64,000 nucleotides of DNA. Source: Pholis gunnellus. Lineage: Eukaryota > Chordata > Actinopteri > Perciformes > Pholidae. A model generated the notes under the pieces. The model was not told where the DNA came from. It made no database searches and saw only the letters and a list, made by a program, of their open reading frames with translations. The translations under genes were made by a program, and so were the position numbers. Location of the stretch: NCBI GenBank assembly GCA_910591455.2, contig OU342822.1, positions 10,149,016-10,213,015 of the forward strand, read 5' to 3'. Below, one piece after another: positions 1-64,000 of this stretch. How positions within the stretch are numbered: the stretch's first letter is position 1; each line of letters opens with the position of its first letter.

Positions 1-1068
1 GATTGAGATAGCGGCTAATGGTAAGATAGCATGTGCATGTGCGTGGTGTCGTTGGTTTGAGAGTTTGTGAGTAATTGGTGTATATGTGTGTTTGTGTGCG
101 TGTTGCTGCTGGGTGTGTCTTTGATGATGGATGCTGTGCCTCTGCTGCTTACCCCACTGCTCTTCTCCGAATTAACAAGGTTGCTAAGATACAGTGGGCT
201 TATATTAGATTAGGTTATCTGCTGTTATTGCTGTTACTATATTTTACCCAGCACCGTGAAGCCTTTATTAATTTGGAAATTTACCCTGCCATGGAATGAA
301 GATGCTGGTATTTGTGCACCGCTGCTCCTCGCCTCTCCTTTTCTGGCTCAAGGTGCTGAAAGCCCCCCCCCGAGTCAGATGTCTACCCCTCCCCATTACA
401 ATCTGGAGGCGGGTCCGTACCTCTATTCATCATTAAGCTCATTTAATCCAAGGCCTGGGGCCCAGTGTTTCCATTTGACACAGAACAAGCCAGTGAAATA
501 GGAGACAGGAAGCGGTCATATCACTTTGGTTGAGGCTTATTGGTGTGCAGAGGTGTTGTCCCTCCCACCAGCAGATGTCAGCCCAATCCAGTGTTTGACC
601 TCCATAGTAGCTTCTCCAGGGCTGGAGGGCCATTGGCACTGCTGTTAGCGGATAAAGTACATGGAAACAATAGAGACGCCAAGTGGGCTGTTCAGACGAG
701 GAAGGCGATGCGCTGCTATCCTTCCACTTGTGGGTTTTCCCTTCTCCCTGCACGCGCATACGTATTCAGCATTTTTAGAACAAAATGTGAATGAGCGCTT
801 TTTCGGGATGATTTTAACTGGCAAAGCTTGTTTGAACGTATTAATGAAATTTTAACAATTGGATTTCCATTTCTTGCTTAGTACTGGAATACCCAAGACA
901 GCCAGATTCCCTTTAAGAGCAGCAGGGTATAGTGCCATAATGATGGATAAGCACTGTCATAATTGGGCTGGAAGCAGACTTTGGCTCAAGCAACGTCAGG
1001 CGTCTCTGTCTTGCACTGCGATTTGTAGCTCATGTTGTGTAAAATTGCTGATCCATGGCAAGTAGTCG

Positions 1069-1070
<2 letters not shown>

Positions 1071-1134
<64 letters not shown>
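1071..1134. repeat. (GT)n microsatellite
   Basis: An uninterrupted GT/TG dinucleotide run of about 64 bp in intron 1. Confidence 0.97.
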
Positions 1135-1136
<2 letters not shown>

Positions 1137-1236
1137 GTTTGTGTCTCCATATACCTGAAAATAGTGTATGAAGCTGATGTTGTTGTGTGACATTTGTCTA
1201 TATATGTGTACTCATGCACACAGTACGTGTGTGCGT

Positions 1237-1238
<2 letters not shown>

Positions 1239-1280
<42 letters not shown>
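1239..1280. repeat. (GT)n microsatellite
   Basis: A second pure GT run of about 42 bp, roughly 100 bp downstream of the first, with GTGC-type imperfections just upstream. Confidence 0.96.
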
Positions 1281-1281
<1 letters not shown>

Positions 1282-4118
1282 TGTAAGAGAGAATGTTTGA
1301 GAAGACCTTCTTTAAGGGAACCCCCATTAGTGTGGGATCCCAGGGAGATAATGAGTGCTGACTGCTTTATGTCCTGGAAATGATTGAGTGGAACATAGTA
1401 GCAGTTCATGAATCCTCTCTGCCAGTGGCTAACAGCCTGACAGCCCATAGCCTGCTAGCTAGCAAAGCTATTGTACTGCAGATGGTCAGCACCTAGAGGA
1501 TACCATCAGAAAAAGCCAAAACTGCACTTTGACGATTAGCAAAACGCCCTGTCTATTCTCCAGACAAATAGCATCTATCCTACTTGTTGGACGGAGCTCT
1601 GTCCCAAAATTCCACATAATGTGTTTCGACTAGGAGGCGACTAAAGTAAGTACGCTCAAAAAAGTCAGTAACTGTGTCTAAACAAAGTGTTCTGTCAATG
1701 TCCCATAGTGTAATGGAATCATATCGAGAGGAAATCATACATCAAGATAATGTGATATACCATTATGTTGTCTAAATCCATAATAACACATGGTCACGTA
1801 GTAACTACAATCTGAATTGATAAGAATTCTGCTCATGGGAATAGCCCAGTGTACTTAAATCAAACTTTCTTCTTAATCTGATTAGTATGTATTGCATGCC
1901 AAAGTCCAACCTCTTGACAACAACATCATTTGTGGTTGGGACTTGCCATACAACTGTGTCATACATACATTTTTTTTTCCAGTGGTGGAAGAAATATTAG
2001 GATACTTACTAATACCACACTGTGAAAATTCCCACAAGTCCCGCATTCAAAACCTTTCCCCACGGCAAAATGTACTTAAAGTTTTCAAAAGCAAAAGTAC
2101 TCATTATGCATAAAAATGGCCCCTGTCAGTGTTTTACTATTATATATGATCAGATCATGTGATTGGCCGCGTGTGTGTGCGTGCATCCATGTGTGCGTCT
2201 GTGAGTGAGTGAGTGTGGGTCTCTGTTTTTGTCCACAGCTGATCTCGCATTTCTGCTGCAGCAAACTGCATAATGTTTTGGCTGGCCCGCCATGGCGGCA
2301 TGCTGAAGAACCTCTCTTGGTTGCGGTGACTCTCATTCATTCCAAACACCTTAGTGCCTGTTTTATACTGCCATTGACTGCCTGCTGACTCCTCGATCAC
2401 TACTCTTCACTGGCCCCCGGGCCGGTAGGGGCCGCTGGTGACACAGCTGAGTGCATCTGCGATTCCCCCATCGGCTACACTGCGTCCACAGTGGGGGGGG
2501 GGGTATTACAGTTGGTGTGTTTGCTACCAGCTAACCGAATGGATGGTGTGTTTGGCTTACAGCTAATGGAACTACCAGCACACACACATTGCTGCATACC
2601 TCTCCGTAACAAAGCTGCGAGTTTCATTTAGTTTTTTGCAGGATTGTATGATGTTATATGACCACTTCAAACTTTTTCCCTGCATTCAAGTTTGAATGAA
2701 CAGGCAAACAGAGCTTCAACATATTTTTGCTCCATACACTTTGTCTTCCCTTTTCAGCAATAATTCTTCCTTTTGTTTCTCCATTTATTTTCGCTCCAGA
2801 CATTTTTCCTTGATCAGTTCTCTTTGGTCTCGTGATGTCTTCCCTTGTGCCCTGATCTCTCCCGCTCTGCTAGGGCTTAGCAATTAACCCTTTTAGGAGC
2901 GTACGCAAGTGTTTGTGTTTGGATGTGCACGTCTATATCCCATGTGTGAGTGCTGTTGCCCTGCTTAATGCTTCTGAAGCGCAGGCCTCCTGCTCTCCTC
3001 CCACTGCTGTAGCCTGGGGGACATCCAGGCACTTCTGCACTCAAGCGTACTCACAGGTGGAGGCAAATGTGAGATGATAGGAGTCAATACAGGCATGGGC
3101 ACCAGGAAATGGATATTGAATTAAAAAAAAAAATGAAAATGACAGATAAAATATGGATAAATACAGTTAAGACATTAAGATTCTCCATCTCAAGCATGTA
3201 AAGTATAGAATAGTATAGTCTTGTTAAAATCACTGCATTTCTTCTGATGTTTTAGCCACATTTTTTAATTAAAATTGGCACACGCAAATAAAAGCTGATA
3301 CAAAATAAAATAAAAGATGGCATATTAAAGCAAAAGTGTGCAGCTTCAAGTGCAGTCTTTGGTCGCACTCAAAATCTTGAATGTCAGATATGAAATTGAT
3401 TGCACTGGCTTGAACCACATGATATGTGATATACTGGTAGTCTAGAAGCAGCGCTGACAACTGTCTGTCTGGCCTGACAGTAGCTGTCTGTCCTTTAGCG
3501 GTTGTCCAGCAATGTAGAAGCATTGACCTTTTAGCTTAGCTGCAGATTGTGTGCACCATGGTCAATAGCGTCCTCTGTTAAAGGGGTCACTGCATTGCGT
3601 CTTCACTTTGGCCGTGTAGGAGGACTATAGCGGTGTGACGCTGAACTTGTCGGTAGGCTCAAAAGAAAGCTAAGTGGACGTCCGCTGCGATTCCTACGTG
3701 CAGGTTTTAGGACACCGGAGATGTGCTGAGCTGCAGAATTACCTGGAGAAAGGTGTACAGGCGGAGCTCGGGAAGTGGGAGCAAGCGAGCGAGCGTCACA
3801 AATTCTTGCGCACCTTTTTGTCCTCCCCTCTCACTCCTCTTCCTCCATCCTCCCTCCCTCTTCCCCTGTCTTCAGCTCTTGCACAGGATCACATTAATAT
3901 TCCTTTGAAGCCTGTTTCAACTGCAGCCAGATTTCCCTCTCTTCCACTCTCGCTCCTCTTCTCCCTTTTTGTGTTTCCCCCTGTTCTCTCCCTCTCGCTT
4001 TCTGACTCTTTTCCCCGCTATTGTTTTGTCGAAGGGATCGCTTTCCTATCATTTCGACTAAACCGGTGCAGCAGGGAGGGGCAGTTTTATTACCTTCACT
4101 CAGGAATTCCCCTTGTTG

Positions 4119-4164
4119 CACACACACACACACGCACACACGTGCACACACACACACACACACA
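4119..4164. repeat. (CA)n microsatellite, imperfect
   Basis: CA dinucleotides interrupted by CACG units. It sits inside a pyrimidine-rich stretch of intron 1, and a further CA block lies at about 4373-4406. Confidence 0.93.
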
Positions 4165-4659
4165 TATAGAGGGGTGGTGGGTACCGATGCCTTTGACAGA
4201 GCGTGTTGATTGGTTCAGAATGGTTGCTGCCTCTTGTAGGAGAGTGGAACGGCTATTTTTAGATCAAGGGGTAGCTGGGAGAGAAAGACTGAGGAGGGTT
4301 CTCTGTGTGTGCGTGTGTGCGTGTGTGTGAGAGTGTAAGGAATACTGCAGTCTTGAAGGAAGTTCCCTCTTCACACACACACATATACACACAAACACAC
4401 ACACATGCACTTATGCAGCAGTGCCCCTCTAAAGCCAGGGTGGTGTGTATTCCATGTGCTTGCTCCCCTTTTTCTCTCCTCCCGCAGCCTTTCTGTCTCT
4501 CTTGTTTCTCCCTCTCTTTCTCTCCTTCTGAGCTGGCTCGGTGTGCAAATGTCAGCACTCTCCCATTTATTTGCCAGAGCCCAGAGCAATGTCCTGCACC
4601 CTCTGTTTACCTCTGTCTCCACAGTGCTGCCCCGTCACCACTGCTTTTCTCCTCATCAC

Positions 4660-5012
4660 CCTTCCCCCCCCCCCCCTCTTTAAAATAAAATCCCTCCACC
4701 CGACATCCTTTTCATCCACTCTTCTTACACCTGAATCTCCCATTCTCATACCTCCATCCTCCATCTCTGTTGCATCCCTTTCCTTCACCCCCCCCCCCCC
4801 CCCTTGCCATAGCACTTCCATTTTTTACACCATTCTTGCTTCACCCATCCACTCACCCCATCCCTCCGCCCCCTCCTCTCGTTCATGGATCATGGCACTT
4901 CATTGGAGTAACATCATGACATTTCCAGTCTTGTCTACAACTAGCACATCAAGATTTTGGATTAATTCCATTGCACCACAACCACCGCCACCATCCCCCC
5001 CCCCCCCCTCCC
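4660..5012. repeat. Poly-C rich low-complexity block
   Basis: Three long C tracts (around 4664-4676, 4788-4803 and 4995-5010) lie in CT/CCA-rich sequence. Such tracts are prone to length error in sequencing, so reading frames through them should not be trusted. Confidence 0.85.
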
Positions 5013-6072
5013 CCCTCCGGTGCTTCGTTTTGAATCTATTTTAAGACACGAGCGTGTCCGTTCACGTTTGGCCCTGTCAGATCACAAAACACCTTGTGCC
5101 TCTCTTCATCCTCCTCGTCTGTCTCTTTCTGTCTCCTCTCACTTTGTTATTTCTTTTCCCACTTTCCTCTCCCCATGTCTCCGTCCTTTATCCCTGTCTC
5201 ACTCCATCCGTCACTCTATCCGTCCGTGATCACCAGGATGACTCATGTGGCTCGCACCTGCTCTGCAGTCGAGGGGCTTTTATAGGAAGAGGTTGGAGAC
5301 GATGAAGGTGTGACTTCACGTAGGCTCAGTGTGATCAAACAGTGTGCAGGGCGGAGGTGGTGTCAGTGCTTTATTCACATTGTGGCCATATTTGATTGGC
5401 AACATGATGAGAAGACAATGTAGCAGTTGCACCAGACATGATTGTTTTATATACAGTCAGGTTCGCCTGCCTTATCGCAGTTGCAACTGACAAGTGGGGC
5501 TGCAACAAATGAGAACATCCTATCCTCCCTAATTTAGACACAGTGGATGAGCGCTGTACTGTATATGTCCAGGATACAGATCATTTTCACTTCAAAATAT
5601 AAGACTGAATACAGAAACGGCACCGAATTATTCAGAGATGTGAGCGATCGGAGCGCCTTGGATGTTTTTTTTATCTAGTTTTCATCATCTTATCAAGACG
5701 AAAGATCATTTTGGTGTGTTTCGTCATTTTCTTCATCTGATGATCCGTTCAGTCACCCACCTTGAGAAATGACACGTGGCCATCTATTACACCGTTTAGA
5801 AAATTAGAAAACAGCGATTCTCGGTCTTGAAAAGCGAGTGAGTTAGCTGGCAGGAGAGTAAAGGATTTTTGGGAAGAAAAGCATTTCAGTTTTTGGATAG
5901 TATGCTACCTTTTTCCTTGTAATTAGTCACAATTATGAGAAAGAATCATTTGCAGCGAATCGTTGTCCTCGGTAAATGATGAAGTTGTGCTAAAAACCTT
6001 GCATTTCATTTTAGATTGCTTATCAGTTTGTGTGCTAATTTAGCTTTCTTGTGTTTCTCTCTGTCTTTCCAG

Positions 6073-63829
<57,757 letters not shown>

Positions 63830-64000
63830 TGTCATCACGGGGGGACGGAGCGTCGGCGTCATATAGCGCGGGTTGGAATGGGTGGTTCACGGTGCATGTC
63901 CACATATCATTGACTATTCTGTAATATGCAACGGCACAGCTAGTTTTTATTGATTTGGATAACGTTGAGGTATAGTCAACATCTTGATCACAACCTAGAT
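63830..64000 (+). other. gphn 3' UTR (partial)
   Basis: The 171 bases after the stop contain no AATAAA or ATTAAA signal, so the poly(A) site is beyond the window. Confidence 0.8.

Larger units (their letters stand above)
1..6072 (+). other. Intron 1 (3' part) of gphn
   Basis: No coding exon is recognisable. The stretch holds two long TG microsatellites near 1.1-1.3 kb, a CT-rich and CA-rich belt from about 3.8 to 5.2 kb with several poly-C tracts, and otherwise unique AT-rich sequence. The intron ends in a pyrimidine-rich tract (tctctctgtctttccag). Open frames here are low-complexity translations of repeats. Confidence 0.85.

Noticed and set aside
3674..4330. A 218-codon plus-strand open frame
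   Set aside because: It runs through CT-rich and CA-repeat DNA, with Pro/Ser/Leu and His/Thr runs typical of translated low complexity. No family resemblance and no splice context.

Overview
This window is vertebrate genomic DNA, almost certainly from a teleost fish. It holds most of one gene on the plus strand, gephyrin (gphn). Twenty-one constitutive coding exons, here numbered 2 to 22, lie between 6073 and 63829. All have GT-AG splice sites and their reading phases chain without a break. The joined exons supply 2147 nt of coding sequence including the TGA stop. They begin at the second base of a valine codon, so one upstream coding exon (about 64 nt if the protein matches the mammalian length) is outside the window. 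With it the protein would be 736 residues, the length of human gephyrin. The fish assignment rests on the substitutions relative to mammalian gephyrin, the compact introns, the very dense CA/TG and GA/CT microsatellites, and copies of short interspersed elements common in teleost genomes. A percomorph-like fish is an inference.

Layout: 1-6072 is intron 1. Exons 2-6 (6073-18709) encode the N-terminal G domain (MogA-like, molybdopterin adenylyltransferase). Exons 7-9 (24016-49463) encode the end of the G domain and the flexible linker that carries phosphorylation, palmitoylation and partner-binding sites. Exons 10-22 (50767-63829) encode the C-terminal E domain (MoeA-like molybdenum insertase, and the dimer that binds glycine and GABA-A receptor loops). 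From 63830 to the end is 3' UTR. Together the two enzyme domains finish molybdenum cofactor synthesis, and the same protein scaffolds inhibitory synapses.

The 23-kb intron between exons 8 and 9 (26180-49420) is the most interesting part. It contains a 42-bp exon (40096-40137) that I recognise as the C3 linker cassette, a 75-bp frame-neutral candidate exon (41935-42009), and a weaker 51-bp frame-neutral candidate (45967-46017). All three are phase 0 at both ends, matching the phase-0 boundary between exons 8 and 9.

The remaining DNA is intronic: microsatellites, homopolymer C/G tracts, several TIR-bearing MITE-like elements, a degenerate minisatellite, and one codon-like opposite-strand island near 9.4 kb. 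I found no prokaryotic features, CRISPR array, rRNA or tRNA, and no second complete protein-coding gene.
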